Below are positions 28,069 to 38,193 of a stretch of 64,000 nucleotides of DNA, in pieces. The stretch covers positions 124,001 through 188,000 of the forward strand of contig NZ_PIPN01000005.1 of assembly GCF_003986955.1 (NCBI RefSeq), in the 5' to 3' direction. How positions within the stretch are numbered: the stretch's first letter is position 1; every line of letters starts with the position of its first letter. Made by a program: the position numbers and the translations under genes. Origin of the DNA: Aliidiomarina sedimenti. Its GTDB lineage: Bacteria > Pseudomonadota > Gammaproteobacteria > Enterobacterales > Alteromonadaceae. Under the pieces are notes generated by a model. That model saw only the letters and a list, made by a program, of their open reading frames with translations. It had not been told where the DNA came from and made no database searches.

Positions 28069-28653
28069 ATGACTGATTACTTAGTATTGCTAATTGCCAC
28101 CGTGCTGGTGAACAACTTTGTTCTGGTCCAGTTTCTCGGCCTGTGCCCGTTTATGGGGGTTTCCAACCGCCTTGAAACCGCCATAGGTATGTCCGCTGCC
28201 ACGACATTTGTGCTGACCCTGGCGTCAGTCTGCAGCTATCTGGTCAATGCCTATATATTACAGCCGTTCGATTTAATGGCGTTGCGCACCTTAAGCTTTA
28301 TATTAGTCATTGCTGTTGTTGTCCAGTTTACAGAAATGGTAGTACACAAGACCAGCCCAACGCTCTATCGATTGCTCGGTATATTCCTGCCCTTAATTAC
28401 CACCAACTGCGCGGTGCTTGGGGTCGCTTTGCTGAACATCAATGAGCAGCACAGTTTTATGCAGTCGATAGTCTTCGGCTTTGGCGCCGCCATCGGTTTC
28501 TCACTGGTTCTTATTGTTTTCTCTGCTCTGCGCGAACGAGTAGCTGCTGCAGACGTACCTTTACCCTTTAAAGGGGCCGCTATTGGTATGATTACAGCGG
28601 GCCTGATGTCACTCGCGTTTATGGGCTTCAGCGGATTGGTCTCGGTTTCATGA
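28069..28653 (+). CDS. rsxA: electron transport complex subunit A
   Basis: 194 aa integral membrane protein, six hydrophobic segments, matching E. coli RsxA (193). Conserved [18 protein letters not shown] near the start and [12 protein letters not shown] in the middle; each holds a Cys that takes part in the intramembrane Fe-S site of Rnf. First gene of rsxABCDGE. The 266 nt upstream hold no gene; a weak TTGTTT...TAATAT (27959-27988) is the only promoter-like pair I see. Confidence 0.96.
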   Translation: MTDYLVLLIATVLVNNFVLVQFLGLCPFMGVSNRLETAIGMSAATTFVLTLASVCSYLVNAYILQPFDLMALRTLSFILVIAVVVQFTEMVVHKTSPTLYRLLGIFLPLITTNCAVLGVALLNINEQHSFMQSIVFGFGAAIGFSLVLIVFSALRERVAAADVPLPFKGAAIGMITAGLMSLAFMGFSGLVSVS

Positions 28654-29219
28654 GTATGGTTGCAGGTATTATCGCATTAGCAGTACTGGCATTAGCCTTT
28701 GGCTTATTGCTTGGTTTCGCTGCCGTTCGTTTTCGGGTTGAGAAAGATCCCATTGTCGAGCAAATTGACAGCCTGTTACCACAAACCCAGTGTGGTCAGT
28801 GCGGGTATCCTGGGTGTCGCCCTTATGCGGAGGCGATTGCGAATGGGGACGATATAAATAAATGCCCTCCAGGCGGGCAAAGCACCATCGAGCAGTTAGC
28901 GGATTTAATGGGCCGCGAAGCCAAGCCGCTGGACGACGCCCATGGCGTCGAAGATGTCAAAAAAGTGGCCTACATACGCGAAGACGAATGCATTGGCTGC
29001 ACCAAGTGTATCCAGGCCTGTCCGGTGGATGCCATTCTCGGTGCAACGAAACAAATGCACACGGTTATCGCCGACGAATGCACCGGGTGTGACCTCTGTG
29101 TGGAGCCCTGCCCGGTTGATTGCATTGACATGATCGAGTTACAGCAGGGACCAGAACGGTGGAAGTGGGATCTTGAACAAATTCCGGTCACACAATTAGC
29201 AACTGAGGTGAAATCGTGA
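28650..29219 (+). CDS. rsxB: electron transport complex subunit B, Fe-S protein
   Basis: 189 aa. N-terminal membrane anchor, then a 4Fe-4S domain (CGQCGYPGC...CPPGG) and two ferredoxin-type clusters ([12 protein letters not shown] and [12 protein letters not shown]). Takes electrons into or out of the complex on the cytoplasmic side. Overlaps rsxA and rsxC by 4 nt. Confidence 0.97.
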   Translation: MSMVAGIIALAVLALAFGLLLGFAAVRFRVEKDPIVEQIDSLLPQTQCGQCGYPGCRPYAEAIANGDDINKCPPGGQSTIEQLADLMGREAKPLDDAHGVEDVKKVAYIREDECIGCTKCIQACPVDAILGATKQMHTVIADECTGCDLCVEPCPVDCIDMIELQQGPERWKWDLEQIPVTQLATEVKS

Positions 29220-31072
29220 GTTCATTAGTCCATCAATTTAGTCACGAGGACCTGCTGCGTAACCGGGATGATATAGCTGCTGGCAAATTGTGGCAGTTCC
29301 CTGGCGGCATTCATCCGCCGCAGCGCAAAGAACTGGCCAATAAAACGGCTATCCGTCGACTCCCGCCACCACCCCGTTTGTTGATCCCGTTTAAGCAACA
29401 TATTGGTCAGCCCGGCACTGTCCTTGTGCAAGAGGGTGACCATGTTTTAAAAGGCCAGCCCCTGACCGCACCAGGACCGAATTCGGGTTTGCCGGTGCAT
29501 GCGCCAACCTCCGGTCGCATCAAGCGGATTGGGGAGCACCCAAGCGCGCACCCGTCCGCGTTGCCGGTTTCAACTATTGAATTACTCAGTGACGGCGAAG
29601 ATGAGTGGACTGAAAAACACCCCATTGCTGATTACACCGCCCTGAGTAGCAGCGAACTTATCGCGCTGATTGCCGAGGCTGGGATTGCCGGTTTAGGCGG
29701 CGCAGCCTTTCCAACGGCGCAAAAGCTCGCCGCTGATGGTCAGCTCGATTACTTAATTATAAACGGCGTTGAATGTGAACCTTACATTGTCTCCGACGAC
29801 CGTCTCATGCGTGAGCATGCCGCTGGTATTGTCCGTGGCATTCGCATTTTGCAGCATATCAGCGGCGTCAAAAACGTCCTTATTGCTATCGAAGATAATA
29901 AACCAGAAGCTATCAGAGCGATGCAGGACGCCTGCTCCGGCACTGAAAGCCTGGCGGTTCGTATCGTACCAACCCGTTATCCGTCCGGCGGCGAGCGGCA
30001 GTTAATTCAGTTATTAACAGGGCGCGAAGTCCCGGCCAACGGTTTACCCAAAGACGTTGGTCTGTTAATGCAGAATGTAGGCACGGCGTATGCGGTGTAT
30101 CGCGCGATTATACTCGGCGAGCCTTTGCTGGAACGGGTTATTACCCTGACCGGAGAAGCACTGCAGCAGCCTGGAACCGTTTGGGCGATGCTGGGTACCC
30201 CGGTCGACACGCTATTAAAACAGGCCGGCTATGTGCCCTACCCCAATGCCCGGGTGATTATGGGCGGTCCAATGATGGGCTTTACCCTGCCTACCCTGGA
30301 CGTTCCTATCGTCAAGGGCAGTAACTGCATTCTGGCTCCGGCCAAACGCGAGTTGCCTGCATCCACTACCGAGATGGCCTGTATCCGCTGTGGCGCCTGT
30401 GCCGATGTCTGCCCGGCGTCATTGTTGCCGCAACAACTTTACTGGCTGGCCCGGGATCATGACCATGACGGCCTGCGTGAGCATCATCTGGCGGACTGCA
30501 TCGAATGCGGTGCCTGTGCCTACGTCTGCCCCAGCGAAATTCCGTTGGTCCATTATTACCGCCAGGCTAAAGCGGATATGCGCGAACAATACATTGAGAA
30601 ACAAAAAGCCGAAATTGCTAAAGAGCGTTTTGAAGCACGCAAGGCTCGCCTCGAACGTGAAAAGCAGGAACGTCTTGAACGCCATGAGCGCGCAGCTGAA
30701 GCTCGTAAGCGGGCGCTTGCTGAGCGCGAAGCCAAAGCCGCCGAGACTGCACCAGCCTCAGGCACCGAAACGACTGGCGAGCCAAGCAAGCCGGCTAATG
30801 ACCGGGTAGCAGCAGCCATTGCCCGGGCCAAAGCAAAGAAAGCCGAGCAACAGAAGGCTGCACAAGCCACCGAAAACCCCGAAGGTCAGGCAAATGCCAA
30901 GCCCGAAGCGCAAACTGAATCAAGTAATAGTGCAGAGGCGCTGAAAGCCAGCCCAGATGACGTGTCTCAAACCGCTCCTGGAAGTGACCCTGAGAATGAC
31001 AAAAAAGCCCGGATTGCCGCTGCAGTAGCACGTGCTAAAGCGAAGAAAGCCGCCCAGCAAGGATCTGATTGA
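29216..31072 (+). CDS. rsxC: electron transport complex subunit C
   Basis: 618 aa. NADH/FMN-binding core with [12 protein letters not shown], then two ferredoxin clusters ([12 protein letters not shown] and [12 protein letters not shown], about residues 390-440). The C-terminal 170 residues are a charged helical region with two copies of an Ala/Lys-rich repeat ([15 protein letters not shown] and [15 protein letters not shown]). E. coli RsxC carries a longer tail with more repeats. GTG start overlaps rsxB as GTGA. Confidence 0.96.
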   Translation: MSSLVHQFSHEDLLRNRDDIAAGKLWQFPGGIHPPQRKELANKTAIRRLPPPPRLLIPFKQHIGQPGTVLVQEGDHVLKGQPLTAPGPNSGLPVHAPTSGRIKRIGEHPSAHPSALPVSTIELLSDGEDEWTEKHPIADYTALSSSELIALIAEAGIAGLGGAAFPTAQKLAADGQLDYLIINGVECEPYIVSDDRLMREHAAGIVRGIRILQHISGVKNVLIAIEDNKPEAIRAMQDACSGTESLAVRIVPTRYPSGGERQLIQLLTGREVPANGLPKDVGLLMQNVGTAYAVYRAIILGEPLLERVITLTGEALQQPGTVWAMLGTPVDTLLKQAGYVPYPNARVIMGGPMMGFTLPTLDVPIVKGSNCILAPAKRELPASTTEMACIRCGACADVCPASLLPQQLYWLARDHDHDGLREHHLADCIECGACAYVCPSEIPLVHYYRQAKADMREQYIEKQKAEIAKERFEARKARLEREKQERLERHERAAEARKRALAEREAKAAETAPASGTETTGEPSKPANDRVAAAIARAKAKKAEQQKAAQATENPEGQANAKPEAQTESSNSAEALKASPDDVSQTAPGSDPENDKKARIAAAVARAKAKKAAQQGSD

Positions 31073-32151
31073 TGAGTTTTTATATCGCCTCCTCCCCTCA
31101 TACTCGACAGCGCCGCACGACCGCCAGACTGATGCAATTGGTCATTGTGGCGCTGATCCCGGGAATTCTTGCTCAGTGGTATTTCTTTGGCTGGGGCGTG
31201 CTCCTGCAACTGCTGTTAGCGATTACTACAGCCTATGTCGCCGAATCGCTATGTCTGCATGCCCGCGAACGCAGTTCACTAAGCGCATTGCGTGACAATA
31301 CCGCACTGGTGACTGCGATGCTGCTGGCTGTCAGTATTCCACCGCTGGCCCCTTGGTGGGTGATTGTTATCGGTGTCGCGTTTTCTATCATCGTGGTTAA
31401 ACATTTATACGGTGGCGTCGGGCAAAACCTTTTTAACCCTGCGATGGCCGGGTACGTAGTATTGTTAATTTCCTTTCCGTTACAAATGAGCAGCTGGGTT
31501 GCTCCCGTGGAGCTGACCGGCCAGCATTTAAGCCTGTTCGAAAGCATTCATTTAATGCTCTTTCAGTACACCAGTGAAGGCTATAGCGTCGAACAAATGC
31601 GTATGGTTGCCAGCGGTACTGGCCTGGATGCCGTCGCCATGGCGACGCCACTTGACCATATTCGTACCGATCTCAGTCAGGGCCTGACCCTTAGCGAAAG
31701 CCTGCAGGCTCCGCTATTTAGTGGCCTTGCCGGACTTGGCTGGCAATGGGTCAATCTGGCCTATTTACTTGGCGGCCTGTTTTTGCTGCAACAGCGGGTC
31801 ATTCAGTGGCATATCCCTGCAGCACTGCTGGCTTCATTAGCATTGCTGGCCGCATTGGGTACCCTGTTGGCGCCGGATCAGCTGCCCGGAATAGACATTC
31901 ACTTATTCAGTGGCGGGACTATGCTGGCTGCATTTTTTATCGCTACCGACCCGGTCTCGGCCGCTACATCGAACCGCGGACGCCTGGTTTATGCCGCACT
32001 CATTGGCCTCATTATCTACCTTATTCGCAGCTTTGGTGGTTACCCCGACGCCATCGCGTTTGCGGTTTTGCTGGCCAATATGTGTGTGCCTATTATCGAT
32101 AAATACACCCGTCCGACGACCTATGGCCACCCGCGGAGGAAGCTACAATGA
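31069..32151 (+). CDS. rsxD: electron transport complex subunit D
   Basis: 360 aa polytopic membrane subunit. GGVGQNLFNPAMAGYV is the NqrB/RnfD signature. The Thr in LDAVAMATPLD is at the position where FMN is covalently bound in RnfD. Overlaps rsxC and rsxG by ATGA. Confidence 0.96.
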   Translation: MMSFYIASSPHTRQRRTTARLMQLVIVALIPGILAQWYFFGWGVLLQLLLAITTAYVAESLCLHARERSSLSALRDNTALVTAMLLAVSIPPLAPWWVIVIGVAFSIIVVKHLYGGVGQNLFNPAMAGYVVLLISFPLQMSSWVAPVELTGQHLSLFESIHLMLFQYTSEGYSVEQMRMVASGTGLDAVAMATPLDHIRTDLSQGLTLSESLQAPLFSGLAGLGWQWVNLAYLLGGLFLLQQRVIQWHIPAALLASLALLAALGTLLAPDQLPGIDIHLFSGGTMLAAFFIATDPVSAATSNRGRLVYAALIGLIIYLIRSFGGYPDAIAFAVLLANMCVPIIDKYTRPTTYGHPRRKLQ

Positions 32152-32789
32152 TGACGCAAATGCGCCGTAACGGGCTTATCCTGGCCGCCTTCGCACTGGT
32201 TTCGACGATACTGGTTATGACCACCCAATGGCTGACTGAGGACCGTATCGCTGAGCAACAACGCAGCGAACTGATGACAACGCTCAATAGCCTGATCCCG
32301 CCCGCGCTGCACGACAATGATTTATATGCAGATTGCACCTTAGTCACTGCCGACGAGCTTGGCCTAAGTGAACCTCAGCCGGTCTATCGAAGCCGCCGCG
32401 AGGGACAACCAACTGCGCTGGCATTGCGTACTACCGCGCCAGATGGATACAGCGGCAATATCCATTTATTGGTAGCGCTGAATGACAGCGGTACCCTGCT
32501 CGGTGTGCGCGCCCTGTCCCACCGGGAAACACCAGGTCTTGGTGATAAAATTGAAGTGCGCCGCAGTGACTGGATCCACAGTTTTCAGGGGCAACAAGTA
32601 CGGGGTGCGGATGACCCTCGCTGGGATGTGCAGCGTAATGGCGGTATGTTCGATGCCTTTGCCGGTGCTACTATTACGCCCCGCGCCGTCGTAAATGCCG
32701 TGCAACGTACCGTGCTCTATGCAACCGAACATCAGCAGCAGCTGTTTAATGCGAACGCAAACTGCAGTCAGTCAGGAGATATGCAATGA
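32148..32789 (+). CDS. rsxG: electron transport complex subunit G
   Basis: 213 aa. Single N-terminal membrane helix, then an FMN-binding domain facing the periplasm. The FMN is attached to a Thr in [30 protein letters not shown] is also conserved in the family. Confidence 0.96.
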   Translation: MMTQMRRNGLILAAFALVSTILVMTTQWLTEDRIAEQQRSELMTTLNSLIPPALHDNDLYADCTLVTADELGLSEPQPVYRSRREGQPTALALRTTAPDGYSGNIHLLVALNDSGTLLGVRALSHRETPGLGDKIEVRRSDWIHSFQGQQVRGADDPRWDVQRNGGMFDAFAGATITPRAVVNAVQRTVLYATEHQQQLFNANANCSQSGDMQ

Positions 32790-33544
32790 GTGAAAGCATC
32801 GCCGACACCGGCGTCGCCGGCGAAGCCAGCACAGAAACGACGAACGGGCGCTTTGACGAAATCAGAACACTGACTCAAAATGGCCTGTGGAGCAACAACC
32901 CCGCGTTGGTGCAACTACTCGGGCTTTGCCCTTTACTTGCCGTCAGCGGCACCGTCACCAATGCATTGGGGCTTGGCATCGCCACCATGCTGGTGTTGAT
33001 CGGTTCAAACGTTACGGTTTCGCTGGTGCGCAATTTTGTCCCTTCTGAAATTCGTATTCCGGTCTTTGTCATGGTCATAGCAACCTTCGTGACACTCATC
33101 GAATTGTTCATGAATGCCTTCACCTACGGTCTTTTTATGGCGCTGGGGATATTTATTCCACTGATCGTGACTAACTGCGCCATTATCGGACGTGCGGAAG
33201 CCTATGCATCAAAAAATAACTGGCAGCTGTCCGCAATTGACGGCTTTATGATGGGCCTCGGGTTTACCCTGGTGTTGGTTTTACTGGGTGCGATGCGGGA
33301 AATTATCGGTCAGGGTACGCTGTTCGACGGTGCCGAGCTGCTGTTAGGTGACTGGGCCACCGTATTGCGAATCGAATTGTTCGCCGTTGACTACCCGCTC
33401 TTGCTCGCAGTCTTACCACCCGGTGCTTTTATCGGTATGGGTTTTATCATCGCCGGTAAGAATTGGATCGACCATAAACGCGAACAACGCAGTCAAACAG
33501 ACTCAGTCAGAAAAGTTGAACGGGCCCGGGTGACCTCTGCTTAG
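32786..33544 (+). CDS. rsxE: electron transport complex subunit E
   Basis: 252 aa polytopic subunit homologous to RsxA. Core begins at [17 protein letters not shown] and includes [17 protein letters not shown]. It has a polar N-terminal extension of about 25 residues compared with E. coli RsxE (231 aa). Ends 3 nt before nth, as in E. coli. Confidence 0.96.
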   Translation: MSESIADTGVAGEASTETTNGRFDEIRTLTQNGLWSNNPALVQLLGLCPLLAVSGTVTNALGLGIATMLVLIGSNVTVSLVRNFVPSEIRIPVFVMVIATFVTLIELFMNAFTYGLFMALGIFIPLIVTNCAIIGRAEAYASKNNWQLSAIDGFMMGLGFTLVLVLLGAMREIIGQGTLFDGAELLLGDWATVLRIELFAVDYPLLLAVLPPGAFIGMGFIIAGKNWIDHKREQRSQTDSVRKVERARVTSA

Positions 33545-33547
33545 ATT

Positions 33548-34183
33548 ATGAATAAACAAAAACGCTACCAAATTCTCAGCCGGCTACGGGATAACAACCC
33601 CAACCCCACCACCGAACTCAACTTTAGCAACCCGTTTGAGTTGCTGATTGCGGTGCTGTTATCAGCGCAGGCAACTGATGTTGGGGTCAATAAAGCGACC
33701 GGGCCACTGTTCAAAGTAGCCGATAACCCGGCTGATATGCTCGCCTTAGGGGTGGATGGGGTTAAAGACTATATTAAAACCATCGGCCTGTTTAACACCA
33801 AGGCCGAGAATGTGATCAAAACCTGTCGCATTCTGGTCGAAAATCACAGCGGTGAAATCCCGCAGGATCGGGAAGCCCTTGAGGCTCTGCCCGGCGTTGG
33901 CCGCAAAACCGCCAATGTGGTCCTCAACACCGCCTTTGGCTGGCCGACGATTGCCGTCGACACCCATATTTTCAGGGTTAGCAACCGCACTAAGCTGGCC
34001 CCCGGGAAGAACGTCAACGAGGTCGAGCAAAAGCTGCTGAAGGTGGTACCTGCCGAGTTTAAAGTGGATGTTCACCACTGGCTTATTTTGCATGGCCGAT
34101 ACACCTGTATCGCCCGTAAACCACGCTGTGGTTCCTGTATGATTGAAGACTTGTGCGAATTTAAAGACAAAACTGAAATCTAG
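33548..34183 (+). CDS. nth: endonuclease III
   Basis: 211 aa DNA glycosylase/AP lyase for oxidised pyrimidines. HhH motif LPGVGRKTANVVLN with the catalytic Lys, Asp in AVDTHIFRVSNR, and a C-terminal 4Fe-4S cluster C-x6-C-x2-C-x5-C (CIARKPRCGSCMIEDLC). Conserved as the last gene of the rsx operon in many gammaproteobacteria. Confidence 0.98.
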   Translation: MNKQKRYQILSRLRDNNPNPTTELNFSNPFELLIAVLLSAQATDVGVNKATGPLFKVADNPADMLALGVDGVKDYIKTIGLFNTKAENVIKTCRILVENHSGEIPQDREALEALPGVGRKTANVVLNTAFGWPTIAVDTHIFRVSNRTKLAPGKNVNEVEQKLLKVVPAEFKVDVHHWLILHGRYTCIARKPRCGSCMIEDLCEFKDKTEI

Positions 34184-34208
34184 TCCGCTCAGCGCGCACA
34201 GCAACAAT

Positions 34209-34239
34209 AAAAAACGGCAGCCCGAAGCTGCCGTTTTTT
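34209..34239. terminator. bidirectional terminator between nth and motY
   Basis: Stem ACGGCAGC / GCTGCCGT, loop CCGAA, with an A run on the left and a T run on the right, so it can serve both convergent genes. Confidence 0.88.
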
Positions 34240-34255
34240 GTCCGACCGATTTTGT

Positions 34256-35164
34256 TTAATCGGCTTGAGCACTCAACAGGTTAGGATTGAATGGTCGTTG
34301 CAGCTGCAATACCACCCGGCGGTTTTGCGCCCGTTCCAGTTCGGTGTCGTTCGGCGCTGCATGACGACGTTCGCCATGCGCGGTAATGCGAATTTGTGAT
34401 TCGTTAACGCCATGCTCAAGGAGGAAGGTTTTCACTACCTCAGCACGCTGTTCAGATAACGACTCGTTTTCTTCGAAGGGTCCATAGGAGTCGGTATATG
34501 CGTCCACTAGCACCAGCTCGATTTCGCGGTCATGACTGAGATACTGACCAATTTGCATCAGACGCCGTTTCGACGGGTTGGTCAGATCTTCGGTTTGTTC
34601 ATGATACTGCAACACAGTAAACGCAATGTCTTCAAAGCTATAGGGTAGTAAGTTGGCCACACAGTCTAAGAAATCATCGTAACGGGAATGAAAATTGACC
34701 GCGGAAATACTCACTGCCACCTGGTCACGCTGATTATGCCAGTCGCGATAGAAAAAAGTCGGCATCATGCCCTTTTCCAGCTCGGTCAGCACCGTCCATG
34801 CCATTTCTCTATTTAATTCACTGCTGAACTGGCGATACATGTCGAGATTGCCAAGTTCCTGCGACGCAACGCCCGGGCGCCACTGGGGGGCGACCGACTT
34901 AATGCTGGCCACATCATAGGTATCCGGCAGACGCAGCATATCAAGCTGCAGGCGCAGATTCATATCACGGCTGGCCTGGCTAACAAAGCGGACATTGCCG
35001 TAGCGCGGAATATCGTGTTCGAGTGTACACTGCAAGGGTGAGTATTCGCTTACCCGCCACTCCGAGTTGTCCAGACTGGCACCATAGGTGCGCACCGAGC
35101 TTTGCGCTGGTGTAGCAGCAATCAGGCTGGTCAGTAGCAGTGAGGTGAGCAGTGTCTTATACAT
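34256..35164 (-). CDS. motY: sodium-type flagellar protein MotY, OmpA-like domain
   Basis: 302 aa. Signal peptide (LLTSLLLTSLIAATPAQS), N-terminal MotY domain (SEWRVSEYSPLQCTLEHDIP), then a C-terminal OmpA peptidoglycan-binding domain (VDAYTDSYG, LSEQRAEVVKTFL, AHGERRHAAPND). In Vibrio, MotY forms the T-ring that holds PomA/PomB stators. Its divergent pairing with rnt matches Vibrio and relatives and supports MotY over a generic OmpA-family label. Confidence 0.85.
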   Translation of the reverse strand: MYKTLLTSLLLTSLIAATPAQSSVRTYGASLDNSEWRVSEYSPLQCTLEHDIPRYGNVRFVSQASRDMNLRLQLDMLRLPDTYDVASIKSVAPQWRPGVASQELGNLDMYRQFSSELNREMAWTVLTELEKGMMPTFFYRDWHNQRDQVAVSISAVNFHSRYDDFLDCVANLLPYSFEDIAFTVLQYHEQTEDLTNPSKRRLMQIGQYLSHDREIELVLVDAYTDSYGPFEENESLSEQRAEVVKTFLLEHGVNESQIRITAHGERRHAAPNDTELERAQNRRVVLQLQRPFNPNLLSAQAD

Positions 35165-35317
35165 AAAACTACATCCAATGTCAGGTTCAGCGTCTGTTAA
35201 AGGTATCGGCGCAAACCATGGTACCTTTAGCTTTTAAAATCCCTTTCTGGCATACTGAGCGCCATCAGAGTGGTCGGCTCCGAGCCAGTACCGATGCAGT
35301 TAGTCTACGGGAGTTAC

Positions 35318-36043
35318 ATGTCAGATTCCAACCAGACATCAACCAGTCAAGCGATGCCTAAACCTGTCCAAAGCAACACCTCCGGCGACGAGCAGAGCAG
35401 CAGTTCACAAAGTGCTCAGCAAAGCCAGGACAGTATGATGAAAGGACGGTTTCGTGGCTACTTGCCGGTGGTTATTGATGTCGAAACCGCTGGCTTCAAT
35501 TGCAAGACCGACGCATTGCTGGAGATAGCAGCGGTGCTGCTGGACTTTAATGATGCAGGTGAACTGTACCCGGTCGCTACCCATCACGCTCATATCGAAC
35601 CGTTCGAAGGCGCCAATATTGAGCAGTCCGCTATTGATTTCCATGGCATTGACCCGGCCAACCCTTTACGCGGTGCGGTGGCAGAGGCGGACGGGATGAA
35701 GGACATTTTCAAAGCCATTCGTAAGCACCAGAAAGCGCTGGGGTGCCAGCGTTCCGTTCTGGTTGGACACAATGCAACCTTCGACCATGGCTTCGTCATG
35801 CAGGCGGCCGAACGCCAGGCGCTCAAACGTAATCCGTTTCACCCGTTCGTGACCTTCGACACGGCTGCGCTGGCGGCTCTGACACTGGGTCAGACTGTAT
35901 TAGCCAAAGCCTGTAAAGCGGCGGACATTCCGTTTGATGGCAATGAAGCCCATAGTGCTATCTACGACACCGAACGCACCGCTGAGCTATTCTGCTGGAT
36001 GGTGAATCGCTGGAAGGCGCTCGGTGGCTGGCCCTCACCTTAG
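35318..36043 (+). CDS. rnt: ribonuclease T
   Basis: 241 aa from ATG 35318 (GGGAG 4 nt upstream). DEDDh 3'-5' exonuclease that trims tRNA and other stable RNA ends: VIDVETAGF (Asp, Glu), [11 protein letters not shown] and [14 protein letters not shown]. Compared with E. coli RNase T (215 aa) it has a longer, Ser/Gln-rich N-terminus of about 40 residues before RFRGYLPVV. Confidence 0.94.
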   Translation: MSDSNQTSTSQAMPKPVQSNTSGDEQSSSSQSAQQSQDSMMKGRFRGYLPVVIDVETAGFNCKTDALLEIAAVLLDFNDAGELYPVATHHAHIEPFEGANIEQSAIDFHGIDPANPLRGAVAEADGMKDIFKAIRKHQKALGCQRSVLVGHNATFDHGFVMQAAERQALKRNPFHPFVTFDTAALAALTLGQTVLAKACKAADIPFDGNEAHSAIYDTERTAELFCWMVNRWKALGGWPSP

Positions 36044-36060
36044 CTATCTTCGTTACCCAC

Positions 36061-36090
36061 AAAAAAACCGCGCCGAAGCGCGGTTTTTTT
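36061..36090. terminator. bidirectional terminator between rnt and peroxiredoxin
   Basis: ACCGCG-CCGAAG-CGCGGT stem-loop with seven A before and seven T after; it can end both convergent transcripts. Confidence 0.88.
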
Positions 36091-36106
36091 GCAGACAGCT
36101 TAAACG

Positions 36107-36712
36107 TTATAGCTTGTCAGAGTTTTTCGACAGGTAAGCAGATACACCAGCGGCGTCAGCTTTCATACCTTCATCGCCTTCGTTCCAGCCCGCAGGGCAT
36201 ACTTCACCGTGCTTCTCGTGGAAGTTCAGAGCGTCAACCATGCGCAGCATCTCGTCAACGTTACGGCCCAATGGCAGGTCATTGACGACCTGATGGCGAA
36301 CCTGACCTTCTTCGTCAATCAGGAAAGATGCACGGAACGCTACACCAGCTTCCGGATGCTCGATGTCGTATGCTTTAACGACTTCGTGTTTAACGTCAGC
36401 AACCAATGGATATTTAACCTGGCCAATACCGCCGTTATCCACATTGGTGTTACGCCATGCGTTGTGCGAGAACTGAGAATCGATTGAACAACCGATTACT
36501 TTCACACCACGTTTTTCAAACTCAGCCAAACGCTTGTCAAACGCGATCAGCTCAGAAGGACAAACAAAGGTGAAGTCCAGTGGATAGAAAAACAGAACAG
36601 CTTTTGAGCCTTTGATGTGATCCGCAAAGTTAAAATCTTCAACGATTTCACCATTACCTAACACTGCTGCCGCAGTAAAATCAGGGGCTTGACGTCCAAC
36701 TAGTACAGCCAT
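36107..36712 (-). CDS. typical 2-Cys peroxiredoxin (AhpC/Prx1 group)
   Basis: 201 aa from ATG 36712; an upstream in-frame ATG at 36727 overlaps the GGAG that serves the inner start. Peroxidatic Cys in FTFVCPSEL and resolving Cys in GEVCPAGW define the typical 2-Cys class that reduces H2O2 and organic peroxides. Lies beside grxD (same strand) and sodB, a small oxidative-defence neighbourhood. Confidence 0.93.
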   Translation of the reverse strand: MAVLVGRQAPDFTAAAVLGNGEIVEDFNFADHIKGSKAVLFFYPLDFTFVCPSELIAFDKRLAEFEKRGVKVIGCSIDSQFSHNAWRNTNVDNGGIGQVKYPLVADVKHEVVKAYDIEHPEAGVAFRASFLIDEEGQVRHQVVNDLPLGRNVDEMLRMVDALNFHEKHGEVCPAGWNEGDEGMKADAAGVSAYLSKNSDKL

Positions 36713-36792
36713 TTGTATATTCTCCATTTAATAGTCGTGAATAAAAATATAGACCTCAGCAATATGAGGGCGTTTAGTCCGAATTCAAGGGC

Positions 36793-37155
36793 TTAGTCTT
36801 CCGGTTGTGCCGGCGCAGCCTCTTCCACCATAGGTTGCAGTTCACCCTGCTGGAACATTTCCAGAATGATGTCACAGCCACCTACCAGTTCGCCACTAAT
36901 CCAAAGCTGTGGAAAGGTTGGCCAGTTGGCAATTTTGGGCAGTTCCGCACGAATATCCGGATTCTGCAAGATATCCACGTATGCGAAGGGCTTACCACAG
37001 CTCATTAAAGCCTGCGAAGCCTGCGCTGAAAAACCACAGCTCGGTAATTTCGGTGAGCCTTTCATATAAAGTAATACAGGGTTTTCCGCGATCTGTTGAC
37101 GAATGCGGTCGTGAACGTCCTGTTCCTGTTGTGGTGCTTGTTGGTTCTCTTGCAT
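36793..37155 (-). CDS. grxD: monothiol glutaredoxin Grx4
   Basis: 120 aa from ATG 37155 (GAGGTGG upstream). Active site KGSPKLPSCGFSAQA with the single Cys of the CGFS class, then WPTFPQLWISGELVGGCDI. This class binds a shared 2Fe-2S cluster with glutathione and BolA and delivers it to client proteins. It has a short Gln-rich N-terminus. Confidence 0.95.
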   Translation of the reverse strand: MQENQQAPQQEQDVHDRIRQQIAENPVLLYMKGSPKLPSCGFSAQASQALMSCGKPFAYVDILQNPDIRAELPKIANWPTFPQLWISGELVGGCDIILEMFQQGELQPMVEEAAPAQPED

Positions 37156-37398
37156 CGAGTCCACCTCAATCACTGCTTAAAGGTAAAAACCTAGTATAAC
37201 ACCCGGACTTTTTTTTGCTAAGCCCTTGAGATCTGAATCATTCGGCATCATGTATTGATTCTGGGACAGGCGGAACTTCCGCTCGCATAGCTTTCGACTA
37301 TACTGCTAATACTCATTTTAATGAAGTTTAGCGCCTACATGCGAATGGATTTGCGCTAGATGACATGCATTGTTAAAAAAAAGAACGGAGAGCACATT

Positions 37399-37980
37399 AT
37401 GGCTTTTGAACTACCCGCACTACCTTACGAAAAAAACGCCCTCGAGCCGCATATTTCAGCTGAAACTCTTGAGTTTCACTACGGTAAGCATCATCAGACT
37501 TACGTAGATAAGTTGAACGCTCAGGTTGAAGGTTCTGAGTATGCGGGCAAATCACTGGAAGACATCATCAAGTCTTCAAGCGGTGGCCTGTTTAACAACG
37601 CGGCACAAGTCTGGAACCACACTTTCTACTGGAACTGCCTGAGCCCAAATGGCGGCGGTGAGCCAACTGGCGCTGTTGCGGATGCAATCAGCAAGAAATT
37701 TGGTTCTTTCGATAAATTTAAAGAAGAATTCACCAATCAAGCAATTGGTAACTTCGCATCAGGCTGGACCTGGCTGGTGAAAACAGCTGATGGTGGCGTG
37801 GATATCGTCAACACTGACGATGCAGAAACCCCACTAACCGACGACAGCGTTACCCCAATCCTGACCGTCGACGTATGGGAACACGCCTACTACATCGACT
37901 ACCGCAATGCCCGTCCTAAGTACCTGGAAGCATTCTGGAACCTGGTGAACTGGGAGTTTGTTGCTAAGAACTTCGGTTAA
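37399..37980 (+). CDS. sodB: iron superoxide dismutase
   Basis: 193 aa from ATG 37399 (GGAGA upstream), the same length as E. coli SodB. Metal ligands are in [21 protein letters not shown] and [11 protein letters not shown]. Gln in NNAAQVWNH favours Fe over Mn. The upstream 225 nt hold no gene. Its stop codon is inside a 30-bp perfect inverted repeat. Confidence 0.97.
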   Translation: MAFELPALPYEKNALEPHISAETLEFHYGKHHQTYVDKLNAQVEGSEYAGKSLEDIIKSSSGGLFNNAAQVWNHTFYWNCLSPNGGGEPTGAVADAISKKFGSFDKFKEEFTNQAIGNFASGWTWLVKTADGGVDIVNTDDAETPLTDDSVTPILTVDVWEHAYYIDYRNARPKYLEAFWNLVNWEFVAKNFG

Positions 37981-38038
37981 TAAGCAGATATAAAAAAACC
38001 GCGCTCCGGCGCGGTTTTTTTATATCTGCTTATTAACC
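37975..38038 (+). terminator. 30-bp perfect inverted-repeat terminator of sodB
   Basis: Arms 37975-38004 and 38009-38038 are perfect reverse complements with the loop TCCG closed by C-G, a UNCG-type tetraloop. The inner stem ACCGCGC/GCGCGGT with A and T runs is a standard bidirectional terminator; the extra outer arm includes the sodB stop codon. Confidence 0.85.
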
Positions 38039-38055
38039 AAGACTCTCTATGTATA

Positions 38056-38114
38056 GAGCGCGGGGCTTGAAGATTGAATTAGCCCCACCAATTCAATCTT
38101 CAAGCCCCGCGCTC
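38056..38114. repeat. inverted repeat, 25-bp perfect arms, dispersed family
   Basis: Arms 38056-38080 and 38090-38114 are perfect reverse complements around a 9-nt spacer (AGCCCCACC). The arm core TTCAAGCCCCGCGCT is also present twice at 59586-59635. The rest of the gap to fadR holds no gene. Confidence 0.85.
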
Positions 38115-38193
38115 GCTCTATCGGTCTCAATTCAAAGCCCAAGCCTTAGACCCGACCTATTGATCTGTCAGATCGGCTAAGCTCTCATTTACC

